Positions 1 to 6,500 of a stretch of 17,063 nt of DNA are shown here, one piece after another. Below the pieces are notes generated by a model that did not search any database, was not told the origin of the DNA, and saw only the letters and a list, made by a program, of their open reading frames with translations. The position numbers were made by a program, and so were the translations under genes. The stretch's first letter is position 1, and the number at the start of each line of letters is the position of its first letter. Origin of the DNA: Candidatus Cloacimonadota bacterium (GTDB lineage Bacteria; Cloacimonadota; Cloacimonadia; Cloacimonadales; Cloacimonadaceae); assembly GCA_012519465.1 (NCBI GenBank), contig JAAYQD010000221.1:1-17063 (forward strand). The letters run 5' to 3'.

Positions 1-17
1 ATATTATTTGTTTCATC

Positions 18-1031
18 TTATCTTAAATACAAGATTTTACTGCTTGCCTTGTAGTTGCCTTTTTCCAATACTACAAAAAAGATACCGCCACTTAGCTGAT
101 TTCCCTTATCAACTTTTGCATCCCATTGGAAAGCGTGATCGCCCGCAGTCTTGGCAGAAATATTGTGAGTTCTAATCCTTTGCCCTTTGATGTTATAGAT
201 ACTGAGCTTGCATTGTCCAGGTTCAGGTATTTTGGATGTGATTGTGCTTTTATCTGAAAAGGGATTGGGATGGCTGGAGACGGAAAACTGGGCTTGTGGT
301 ATTGAATGATCAGAGTTGGATACTCCGTCTGAAAGAGTATAAACAATTTTCGGAGATCGTGGTAACTGAGGATTGCTATATGATGGATACACGATGAAGT
401 CTTCCCTGTTATCCCAATCGGAAAAGCCCTCCAAATAAATGCGATATTGGGTAAGCGACCTATTTGCAGCATAATCCATTAAAAGACATTCGGTAACATC
501 ATAAGTCACCCAACTTGGTACTACAAGGGTCTCATGAGTAAAGAGAGTAAAGGATGCATATACAGAATTTGGAATCACGTCATTGGAATTAAAAACACTA
601 CCATAATCAATATGCTCCAATATCCCCTCTGGATATACTACGGCATCCCCATAATTAAATATTGGATAAATACCCGCAGTAGAATTACCCGCAGTAGCCC
701 CTATGCACATCATGAGATTTGCAGATTTAATCTTGTAACCTTCAGGTATGCTCGGCAATTCAAAGGAAAGATAGCCGATGCTGGCAAAGCGCACCATCCA
801 GCCCCAATCGTAATAATCTCCAATATATGTTTCCCCTTCCTGCCAATTTGCATCTACCGTAATGTAGTCCTTTTGATAATAAATCGACCCGCTGAGCCGG
901 TCAACCGCCCATAACGAATCAACGATTTCATGTTTGGCGCTGTCGGTTTTAATAGTAAATGGGTCTGTTTCGGCAAATAAAAGGCTTGCAAACAGCAGCA
1001 TTGCCATAATACAAATCAATCTCGTTTTCAT
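18..1031 (-). CDS. Secreted protein with C-terminal Por/T9SS-type (FlgD-Ig-like) sorting domain
   Basis: A 337-residue protein that is probably exported and processed at the cell surface. Residues 1-20 form a signal peptide (K/R near the start, a hydrophobic run, cleavage likely after LFA-20). Residues about 55-233 are beta-rich and resemble the DNRLRE/CBM96-type lectin-like fold: strand patterns around VRFASIGYLSFELPSIP (80-96), a W-V-T-Y-D-V-T stretch (174-180) and a closing 'P-K-I-V-Y' strand near 227-231. A short polar linker (235-245) leads to residues 249-337, which carry the PNPF motif (255-258), K-L-S-I-Y-N-I-K-G-Q and a final short basic tail. That is the usual FlgD-Ig/type IX secretion sorting domain of Bacteroidota and Cloacimonadota. 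The start is fixed by a strong ribosome site (complement of 1038-1045, AAGGGAGG) 6 nt upstream. The ligand is unknown. Export is well supported; the lectin-like assignment is an inference from pattern only. Confidence 0.85.
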   Translation of the reverse strand: MKTRLICIMAMLLFASLLFAETDPFTIKTDSAKHEIVDSLWAVDRLSGSIYYQKDYITVDANWQEGETYIGDYYDWGWMVRFASIGYLSFELPSIPEGYKIKSANLMMCIGATAGNSTAGIYPIFNYGDAVVYPEGILEHIDYGSVFNSNDVIPNSVYASFTLFTHETLVVPSWVTYDVTECLLMDYAANRSLTQYRIYLEGFSDWDNREDFIVYPSYSNPQLPRSPKIVYTLSDGVSNSDHSIPQAQFSVSSHPNPFSDKSTITSKIPEPGQCKLSIYNIKGQRIRTHNISAKTAGDHAFQWDAKVDKGNQLSGGIFFVVLEKGNYKASSKILYLR

Positions 1032-1217
1032 CTCACACCTCCCTTGAGGTTTTTTAATCTGTCAAATGAATGTAGCCAAGATACCAATTTCCAGTGGCAT
1101 GGTTGTTTCCCAATGTCAAACCTAAACAGGCTTTAACCGAGGCGGGGCAAGGGTTTGAGGGGTCATTGTTATTCTATTTTTATTTTTTGTTATGACGTCC
1201 TGAAATGAACTGGATGC

Positions 1218-1246
1218 AGTGTAGTATGTTGAGAGATAAATGTCAA
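1218..1246 (-). promoter_or_regulatory. Probable sigma70-type promoter for the 18-1031 gene
   Basis: Read on the minus strand, TTGACA (complement of 1241-1246, perfect -35) is followed after 17 nt by TACACT (complement of 1218-1223, 4/6 match to TATAAT). Transcription would start near 1211 and give a leader of about 180 nt before the start codon at 1031. The match and spacing are seen; promoter activity is inferred. Confidence 0.6.
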
Positions 1247-1298
1247 GAGGAAATTTTGAAGGCTTTCTCATGCTTTGCGCCTTTCAGAGCTTCAATCA

Positions 1299-1329
1299 AG
1301 TATAGCGTGTATCGTACTTTTCATGTCAA
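1299..1329 (-). promoter_or_regulatory. Possible second upstream promoter for the 18-1031 gene
   Basis: On the minus strand, TTGACA (complement of 1324-1329) is followed after 19 nt by TATACT (complement of 1299-1304, 5/6). The hexamers are very good but the spacer is longer than the ideal 17 nt. It would act in tandem with the promoter at 1218-1246. Confidence 0.35.
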
Positions 1330-1359
1330 AATGTGGTGTGTCTACACATATCTTGCCTG

Positions 1360-1424
1360 TTAACCACCCTTGTCTCTCCTTTGCCTACACAAGGGTGAGA
1401 CAAGGGTGAGACAAGGGTGGCTAA
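1360..1424. repeat. 11-nt tandem repeats with an inverted copy, in a divergent intergenic region
   Basis: ACAAGGGTGAG occurs at 1389-1399 and again directly at 1400-1410, with a third partial copy (ACAAGGGTGG) at 1411-1420. An inverted copy lies upstream: TTAACCACCCTTGTCTC at 1360-1376 pairs with 1408-1424 over 17 positions with one mismatch. The upstream arm can also pair with the first (9 bp) or second (12 bp) direct copy, so the hairpin can form in several registers. It sits between the minus-strand promoters of the 18-1031 gene and the presumed plus-strand promoter near 1534. It has no T-tract on either side, so it does not look like a simple terminator. Confidence 0.8.
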
Positions 1425-1533
1425 TGAGAGATGAGATGGTTTATTCAAGTGAAGTCGTAGAAACAATTTCTCTTTGAATTTTTTCGAAAGTCATCAAATT
1501 CTTTGTTGACAAGAATCAGCAGATTGTTTTGTT

Positions 1534-1561
1534 TTGACTTGCGGTGTTAAACATTTAGACT
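1534..1561 (+). promoter_or_regulatory. Candidate promoter for the propeptide/protease cluster
   Basis: TTGACT (1534-1539) and TAGACT (1556-1561) are separated by 16 nt and lie about 60 nt before the start codon at 1623. A perfect TTGACA at 1506-1511 lies just upstream but has no reasonable -10 at 16-18 nt, so the pair given here is preferred. The -10 is only a 4/6 match. Confidence 0.4.
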
Positions 1562-1622
1562 GCTTGCTTAATGAGATATGAAGAACCCAGATAAATAAAA
1601 ACAAACACAGGCAGGAGGAATG

Positions 1623-2378
1623 ATGAAAAGGTTTTTTTATTGCGTATTCCTTTTGTTGCTTATGGTCTTACCGTTGAGGGGAATACCTTATGAGCAAACA
1701 GAGGAATACAAACAAAAGCAGGCAATCTTAAATGAAAGAGCTGCAAGATTCAAAGCCGAAACAGGGTTTGAGGGGGATCTCGTTTATAGTCATCAAACTA
1801 TGAGATTTAGTAATTACTTTGGTAATTTCAAGGACATTCAAGTAACAGCTCCACAAGATACCGTTTCTATGAGGCAGATTTTTGATCGTGTCGCTGCTAA
1901 GGTGACGCCATTTATCTCTGCAAGAGAAGGGCAGCTGAAAAGTGGTAAGGTAGTAAGCAATGCATTGGGAACCCGTATCATCTATTGGCAAAAGGTCAAT
2001 GGCTTCTCAATTGAAGGCGCAGGATCTCTACGAATTCATTATAATCTCGCTATTTCTCAATTCAGCATTACGGATGACACAACAGTCATAAGTTCTGAGA
2101 TTGTCCAAGTCAATATCACAGAGGATGAAGCCATACATGCTGTCTTACAACACTACGATGCTAATGTGGATTTCGACATCAATCATTGGATGTTTCGCAG
2201 ACATGTAAAACTGGTATATGCTCCCATAGAATATGCATCTGGGATCGTCGAATATAAACTTTGCTATCTTGTAAGTTTCGGGGGAGGAGTGAATTATGTT
2301 GACCCAACTACGGGGGAGGTCATATACATTAGAAAAATCAGGATTGCCAACGATGAATGTAACACAGTGTGTTATTAG
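1623..2378 (+). CDS. Secreted orphan FTP/PepSY-like protease propeptide (paralogue 1)
   Basis: A 251-residue exported protein with no catalytic domain. Of two adjacent ATGs, the second (1623) is chosen because AGGAGG at 1613-1618 is 4 nt from it but only 1 nt from 1620. Residues 1-20 are a signal peptide (MKRFFYCVFLLLLMVLPLRG). RFKAETGF lies at 42-49. An FTP-like hairpin with Q-K-V-N-G-F-S-I-E-G-A-G lies at 123-134. A PepSY-like segment from about 163 to 233 ends in Y-V-D-P-T-T-G-E-V, the usual end of thermolysin-type prodomains. It is colinear with the protein from 2517 (RFKAETGF at residues 42-49 in both), so the two arose by duplication. In prodomains this module folds and inhibits its protease, so this copy could act in trans as an inhibitor or chaperone, or be a leftover of a deleted protease gene. 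TAG is followed directly by TGA. The family assignment is by pattern and is moderately sure. Confidence 0.7.
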   Translation: MKRFFYCVFLLLLMVLPLRGIPYEQTEEYKQKQAILNERAARFKAETGFEGDLVYSHQTMRFSNYFGNFKDIQVTAPQDTVSMRQIFDRVAAKVTPFISAREGQLKSGKVVSNALGTRIIYWQKVNGFSIEGAGSLRIHYNLAISQFSITDDTTVISSEIVQVNITEDEAIHAVLQHYDANVDFDINHWMFRRHVKLVYAPIEYASGIVEYKLCYLVSFGGGVNYVDPTTGEVIYIRKIRIANDECNTVCY

Positions 2379-2516
2379 TGACCCTTGTGCTGTCTTTGAT
2401 CAGCATTACTGGTCTTATCCACGCCCAAAACTGTATGCCGCTGCTATACAGTTTTCAAGGACAATAGGCAACGCGTATCATCCAGTAAAATAACGATTAG
2501 GTAAAGGAGAAGTAAA
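2379..2516 (+). other. 138-nt spacer between propeptide paralogues, possible coding remnant
   Basis: The +1 frame relative to the upstream gene stays open to a TAA at 2491-2493 and runs on from inside that gene (from about 2296). This could be a decayed downstream piece reached by an old frameshift, but the translation (W-S-Y-P-R-P-K-L-Y and so on) matches nothing I recognise. The ribosome site of the next gene, AGGAGA (2505-2510), lies at the end. No promoter or terminator was seen, so the two propeptide genes are probably co-transcribed. Confidence 0.3.
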
Positions 2517-3242
2517 CTGAAAACACAAGCATTGATCACGATCTTGCTGCTGCTCTGCACAGCGATATTTAGCACTGAAGACACCGGCAATGTCCCAGAG
2601 TACGAGCGCAAAACCTGGGAACTAAACCAATTAGCTGAACGTTTCAAGGCAGAGACAGGGTTTGTGGGAGAGGTGGGACACAGTACAAATACTATGAGAT
2701 TGCATACCTATAGAGGGAACTTCTCTGGTATTTACTTTTCTTCAGAAGGGGACACGATCGCCTTCAGGCAAGCTTGCGAAATGATAGTAGAAAAGATATT
2801 GCCCTTTTCACCCGCAAACAGAATGCAGCTATCCATGAGTCGCATTTCAAAATCGGTAAGAGGCTATACTACAGATTACATCCAACAGGTAGATGGCTAT
2901 GGGGTAGAAGGCGCAGGGTTTATCATGATTACGTGCGATAGTGGACGAAAGCACTTTTCAATTGGTGATAATACCGTGGAATTGCCGGATGGTGTTAATG
3001 TGCAGATAAGCAAAGAAGAAGCATTTCAAATCGCCCGAAGTGAGTTTGAAAAATCGCCATTGTGTAATAAGGATACACCACCCTGGCGCCATAAGTCTCT
3101 GATTCAATTCAAATCACGGAAGATTGGCGATGTTCAACTACCCTATAGATTGAAATGGCAAATAGTTTTCCCTGGAATAGTTTATTATATTGATGCCGAA
3201 ACCGGAGAATGGTTTTGCGAAGGTTATGTGATTAACCAGTAG
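2517..3242 (+). CDS. Signal peptide plus FTP/PepSY-like propeptide (paralogue 2), probable CTG start, ends at in-frame TAG
   Basis: A 241-residue export prodomain. The only well-placed start is CTG at 2517: AAAGGAGA ends at 2510, 6 nt before it, and reading from there gives a proper signal peptide with lysine at position 2 (K-T-Q-A-L-I-T-I-L-L-L-L-C-T-A-I-F-S). The alternative TTG at 2532 would lie 21 nt from the ribosome site and lose the lysine. RFKAETGF is at 42-49, the FTP-like Q-Q-V-D-G-Y-G-V-E-G-A-G at 123-134, and the PepSY-like end Y-Y-I-D-A-E-T-G-E-W at 223-232. The stop is TAG (3240-3242). The next gene, a metalloprotease with no signal peptide of its own, continues in the same frame 15 nt later, so this is very likely the prodomain of that enzyme, split off by the amber codon. 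Whether that is decay, readthrough or true two-gene organisation cannot be told from the sequence. Confidence 0.65.
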   Translation: MKTQALITILLLLCTAIFSTEDTGNVPEYERKTWELNQLAERFKAETGFVGEVGHSTNTMRLHTYRGNFSGIYFSSEGDTIAFRQACEMIVEKILPFSPANRMQLSMSRISKSVRGYTTDYIQQVDGYGVEGAGFIMITCDSGRKHFSIGDNTVELPDGVNVQISKEEAFQIARSEFEKSPLCNKDTPPWRHKSLIQFKSRKIGDVQLPYRLKWQIVFPGIVYYIDAETGEWFCEGYVINQ

Positions 3243-3257
3243 ACAGCTTGCGAGGTT

Positions 3258-5195
3258 ATGGGGAGCAAGTTCAGTAAAGACAGCAATTTTAGCTCGTTAG
3301 GTCTTCAAGCTATGAAGAGCATCGAAGTATTGAACGATGATCATGATCCCTATTATACTAATGATTCTGGAATTGCATTATTGGATGGTTATCCCAGTGA
3401 GTGGTTTCAGGTTAACTACCAAAGTGACAGGTATAGTGTAAGGACTAAATCCAACCCAAGTTGTCTGTCGTACAATGTCTTCACTCAAACGCCAACTGGC
3501 ATCAATGTCGTGTTGCCTGATTCCTTGTATTGCAGCACGGATAGTATCTACTATGCTCAGCATACTCCTAATATCCTTCATCACATTAAAGAACAGGATA
3601 GTGTTTTTTGCTCTATTGTAGAGAGCTTTGAGAATTGTTTATATCCGCAAATAGTAGCGGATTGCGATATACCCGTACTTGGACTATGGGATCCTCGTCT
3701 GGGAGAAATTCAGTTAAGAGAGGGGAAAAACTCGCATGTGATAAGGCACGAAGCCTCACATTATTTTACATTCAATATCATGGGATTTCATCAGTTTTTT
3801 GAGACGACAAACCCTGATGTTACAAACCCTAATTTTGCTATGCCATATCAGGCAATGGACGAAGCATTTGCAGAGTATTGGCTTAGTATAGGGATTGATT
3901 CAACATATCACAATCACGGGATAGCGAATGACATTGCAGGATACGATGTAGCTTCTATAAACCAATTATATTATGATGGGTCCTTAGCCATTAATGAGAG
4001 CTTCTATACTAATTACTGGAATCGCTATCCCCTTGCCTCAGTCTGGTGGAGTTTGCGTGGCAGTTCATTATTCCCCAATTCTGATCAGGGTGTTGTTGGT
4101 GTGGATACTTTGTTGGTTGCGGGACTAAAAATTGTAAATGAAGAAATCATTCCAAACAGCAGCTACCGCTATAAGCCCCGTTATTTCTATAACATCCTCA
4201 TGAACCTGGTGGCTGATGGCTCTGCTCCCAATACATTAAACCCAAAGCAAGCAGCCATTGATAACGCCTATAAGTCCCGGGGCTTTCACTTTACACCCCA
4301 GGTTATCAGCGCCGGAGTGTCCAACCCTCCAGATGGACGGGATAAGAACATGTTTCGGATCGGCGATCCGGTTCATGTGAAAGTCACAAACTGCCCCCAG
4401 AATACTCCTCTTACGGTTTACATTGTTGAGGATCAGGATTATACCGATGGGATGAATATATCAGCTTTGAATACAATTATCTGTCAGGTATCTGGAACTT
4501 CGGATAATGACGGAGTATGGTATTCTAGTACTCCGGTAATGACCGCTACAACAGTGGGAGATTATGATATCCTGGTTGACATTGGCAATAACGGGGTGCT
4601 GCATTTTGCCTATATTGGTGCAAATGTCCGGGATGGTTTTGATGGACTCGATGGTTCCGGTTTCACTGTTTATGATGATGGGATTGATGTGGTTGTTGCG
4701 CTGGATAACTCAGGATCAATGGCGGGGGTATCCGGGAATCTTCAAAGGACAGCCCGTGCATTGATAGGATACTTGTATAATGGCGATAGAGTAAATATGT
4801 TTAAAATCAGTTCTTCAAATCAACAAAACTATGTAACCAATTTGGTTGGTAATAATACAAGTCTGATTACAATTGAAAACAATCAAGATAAATTGATGAA
4901 TAGCGTGTCGGCATGCAATACTAATCATAACACGAATCTTAATGTTCCATTTAATTCTGGATATCAACGGTTTTCCCCTCCGTTAAGAAATAGAGGACTT
5001 ATACTGTTTTCTGATGGTTTGCACGACAGTGGTATCGCCCCTAATAACATCCAAAACTTGATCAATGCTTATTATCAACACAATATTAAGTGTCACTCTA
5101 TGTGCTACACTACACAAGCATCTTTTGCTGATATGAGTATGAATAATATGAGCATAATTACTCAATGGGGTGATGGTTTCTTGCCATTTTGGTGA
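3258..5195 (+). CDS. HExxH metalloprotease-like protein with beta-sandwich and vWA (MIDAS) domain, lacking its own signal peptide
   Basis: A 645-residue protein. HEASH at 164-168 is a zincin HExxH motif, and D-E-A-F-A-E-Y-W (201-208) resembles the glutamate-helix (ExxA-D/E) that supplies the third zinc ligand in gluzincins, here probably E202. Residues about 340-470 form a beta-sandwich-like stretch (F-R-I-G-D-P-V-H-V-K-V). Residues about 477-645 are a von Willebrand A domain with MIDAS DNSGS (483-487) and a later S-D-G (585-587, the usual T/S-D-G loop). The vWA fold ends abruptly at L-P-F-W, without a clear final helix or the C-terminal sorting domain expected for a surface protein, which suggests truncation. 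There is no signal peptide. The frame is continuous with the propeptide gene upstream across TAG 3240-3242, and the ATG at 3258 has only GAGG 2 nt before it, too close for efficient initiation. As one chain from 2517 the product would be 892 residues: signal, FTP, PepSY, protease, sandwich, vWA. The exact peptidase family is unknown. Confidence 0.7.
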   Translation: MGSKFSKDSNFSSLGLQAMKSIEVLNDDHDPYYTNDSGIALLDGYPSEWFQVNYQSDRYSVRTKSNPSCLSYNVFTQTPTGINVVLPDSLYCSTDSIYYAQHTPNILHHIKEQDSVFCSIVESFENCLYPQIVADCDIPVLGLWDPRLGEIQLREGKNSHVIRHEASHYFTFNIMGFHQFFETTNPDVTNPNFAMPYQAMDEAFAEYWLSIGIDSTYHNHGIANDIAGYDVASINQLYYDGSLAINESFYTNYWNRYPLASVWWSLRGSSLFPNSDQGVVGVDTLLVAGLKIVNEEIIPNSSYRYKPRYFYNILMNLVADGSAPNTLNPKQAAIDNAYKSRGFHFTPQVISAGVSNPPDGRDKNMFRIGDPVHVKVTNCPQNTPLTVYIVEDQDYTDGMNISALNTIICQVSGTSDNDGVWYSSTPVMTATTVGDYDILVDIGNNGVLHFAYIGANVRDGFDGLDGSGFTVYDDGIDVVVALDNSGSMAGVSGNLQRTARALIGYLYNGDRVNMFKISSSNQQNYVTNLVGNNTSLITIENNQDKLMNSVSACNTNHNTNLNVPFNSGYQRFSPPLRNRGLILFSDGLHDSGIAPNNIQNLINAYYQHNIKCHSMCYTTQASFADMSMNNMSIITQWGDGFLPFW

Positions 5196-5300
5196 GTGAA
5201 ACTACTGAAGCCAGCCCATGAAAAATCCCCTAAAAACAGCGATTTGCAGTTTTGGTGAGTGGATTTGCAATTTTCAGTGAGGGTTTATAGAGGGTTTATA
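5187..5300. repeat. Short direct repeats around and after the vWA stop codon
   Basis: TTTTGGTGAGTG occurs at 5187-5198, straddling the TGA stop of the vWA gene, and again at 5250-5261, exactly 63 nt later. GATTTGCA recurs at 5241-5248 and 5262-5269, 21 nt apart. GAGGGTTTATA is perfectly doubled at 5279-5289 and 5290-5300. GGATTTGC (5261-5268) also has an inverted partner, GCAAATCC, at 5318-5325. The spacings of 21 and 63 nt suggest slippage or tandem duplication. No intrinsic terminator with a T-tract was found between the protease gene and hrcA. Confidence 0.7.
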
Positions 5301-5351
5301 TACTCATTCCCACAAAAGCAAATCCCCAAACTTAGCAGTCTCACTTTTAGA

Positions 5352-5379
5352 TTGACAATTTCCCCAACCTGATTATATT
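5352..5379 (+). promoter_or_regulatory. sigma70-type promoter of the hrcA-grpE-dnaK-dnaJ operon
   Basis: A perfect -35 (TTGACA, 5352-5357) and a near-perfect -10 (TATATT, 5374-5379) are separated by 16 nt. The start of transcription is expected near 5386, which puts the CIRCE operator right at +1, the usual place for HrcA to block the polymerase. Confidence 0.85.
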
Positions 5380-5388
5380 GTCTCTGGA

Positions 5389-5415
5389 TTAGCAATTCGC
5401 AGCATGGAGTGCTAA
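5389..5415 (+). promoter_or_regulatory. CIRCE operator (HrcA binding site)
   Basis: The left arm TTAGCAATT (5389-5397), a 9-nt spacer and the right arm GAGTGCTAA (5407-5415) match the CIRCE consensus TTAGCACTC-N9-GAGTGCTAA. The right arm is perfect and the left arm matches 7 of 9. HrcA, encoded just downstream, is the known repressor of CIRCE and needs GroEL for activity in other bacteria, so the operon is most likely autoregulated. No second CIRCE was seen in the window. Confidence 0.95.
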
Positions 5416-5444
5416 TTACTAAAAAACCCATAGGTGCTATCTCA

Positions 5445-6491
5445 ATGAAAAAGACCAAGATCAGGCTGGATAAAACGCTTACTTCGCTGGTGGATGAATA
5501 CATTGCCTGCGTGGAGCCCGTGTCTTCACGCATCCTCAATGAAAAGTATCTCACCGAGGTGAGCTCTGCCACATTGCGTTTGGATTTGATCAAGCTGGAA
5601 AAGATGGGATATATAGAGCAGCCTTACACCTCGGCTGGCCGCACGCCCACCATCAAGGGCTATCGGGAGTACTTGAGCTTGATTGAGCCCCAGCATGAGC
5701 GGGTGAGCTATGAAGGCATGAACCTCCTGCGGGAGCTATTGATGGCAAACTATCGCGATACCCCGCGGGCACTGCACTTTATCATGCAGCTTTTGGCGCG
5801 GGAGACGGATCAGCTCAGCTTTGTGGCAGAGCCTGAAGTATCCGGGGGATATTTGGCACGTCTGGAGGTATTCCCCATTGGGAACCACAAATATATCTTT
5901 GTGATGAGCCTGGATAGCGGTTTGGATAAGACCGTGATCATGAAGTTTGATTATACCATCACAGATGCCCAGCTGCGCAGGCTGGTGCGTTATCTGAACG
6001 ATGAATTGGTAGGACAGCGCATCTATGATATAGCCAATCACGTATTGGTGGAGATGCGGGAGACCATGCATCAGGATAGTGCGCTCATCAGTCAGTTTTT
6101 GAAGGAGCTGCACAAAGTGTTCATCGAGCTCTCGGATTTCTTTATCAATTTTGATGGCAGCATCAGCTTTTTGGAGCAGCCGGAGTTCGATTCCAAACAC
6201 AGCATCCTAAACTTTATGAACCTCATCCAGCGCCAGGATAAACTGCTGAATCTGATGCGGGATAAAGCTCCCAAATCCGGCGTGCAAATACTGATGGGAG
6301 ATGAGCTGAACGAGCCCCATTGGCAGGAATTTGCCATCATCTATGGCCGTTACGAAGTATTTGGCATCCCCGGTTATCTGGGTGTGATCGCTCCCCTGCG
6401 CATGGATTATCGCAAGCTGATTCCGCTGGTGCGAGATATCACCTTCACCATCACCGATACCACCAAGCAGGGAATGATGATCCCCAAGTAG
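5445..6491 (+). CDS. hrcA: Heat-inducible transcription repressor HrcA
   Basis: A 348-residue repressor of class I heat-shock genes, of normal family length. The N-terminal winged helix shows V-S-S-A-T-L-R-L-D-L-I-K-L-E-K-M-G-Y-I and the family signature Q-P-Y-T-S-A-G-R-T-P-T followed by G-Y-R-E-Y. The rest is the GAF-like, inserted dimerisation region typical of HrcA, ending in V-R-D-I-T-F-T-I-T. The start is ATG 5445 with AGGTG at 5432-5436. A longer reading from GTG 5409 is rejected because it overlaps the CIRCE right arm and has no ribosome site. It is the first gene of the operon, under CIRCE, so it represses its own synthesis. The TAG stop overlaps the ribosome site of grpE, and 9 nt separate the two genes. 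Confidence 0.97.
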   Translation: MKKTKIRLDKTLTSLVDEYIACVEPVSSRILNEKYLTEVSSATLRLDLIKLEKMGYIEQPYTSAGRTPTIKGYREYLSLIEPQHERVSYEGMNLLRELLMANYRDTPRALHFIMQLLARETDQLSFVAEPEVSGGYLARLEVFPIGNHKYIFVMSLDSGLDKTVIMKFDYTITDAQLRRLVRYLNDELVGQRIYDIANHVLVEMRETMHQDSALISQFLKELHKVFIELSDFFINFDGSISFLEQPEFDSKHSILNFMNLIQRQDKLLNLMRDKAPKSGVQILMGDELNEPHWQEFAIIYGRYEVFGIPGYLGVIAPLRMDYRKLIPLVRDITFTITDTTKQGMMIPK

Positions 6492-6500
6492 GAGACAGAA

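Larger units (their letters stand above)
1032..1619. other. Divergent intergenic region, 588 nt, no gene seen
   Basis: This stretch separates the minus-strand sorting-domain gene from the plus-strand propeptide/protease cluster. It holds the two minus-strand promoter candidates, the tandem/inverted repeat at 1360-1424 and a plus-strand promoter candidate at 1534-1561. It is AT-rich. No convincing coding frame with a ribosome site, no tRNA and no known riboswitch pattern was recognised by eye. Confidence 0.6.

Noticed and set aside
1038..1055. CCTC-CCTT-GAGG followed by six T as a plus-strand terminator
   Set aside because: The stem is only 4 bp and no plus-strand gene ends upstream; it is explained by the strong ribosome site of the minus-strand gene.
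1389..1420. Possible mini CRISPR array
   Set aside because: The 11-nt copies abut with no spacers and there are no cas genes; this is a simple tandem repeat.
3240..3242. Pyrrolysine at the amber codon
   Set aside because: TAG is used as an ordinary stop for hrcA and rsmE in this window, no pyl genes are seen, and pyrrolysine is known mainly from methylamine methyltransferases, not proteases. Left as a check only.
5409..5444. Longer HrcA start at GTG 5409
   Set aside because: It would begin inside the CIRCE right arm with no ribosome site, while ATG 5445 has AGGTG at the right distance and matches family N-termini.
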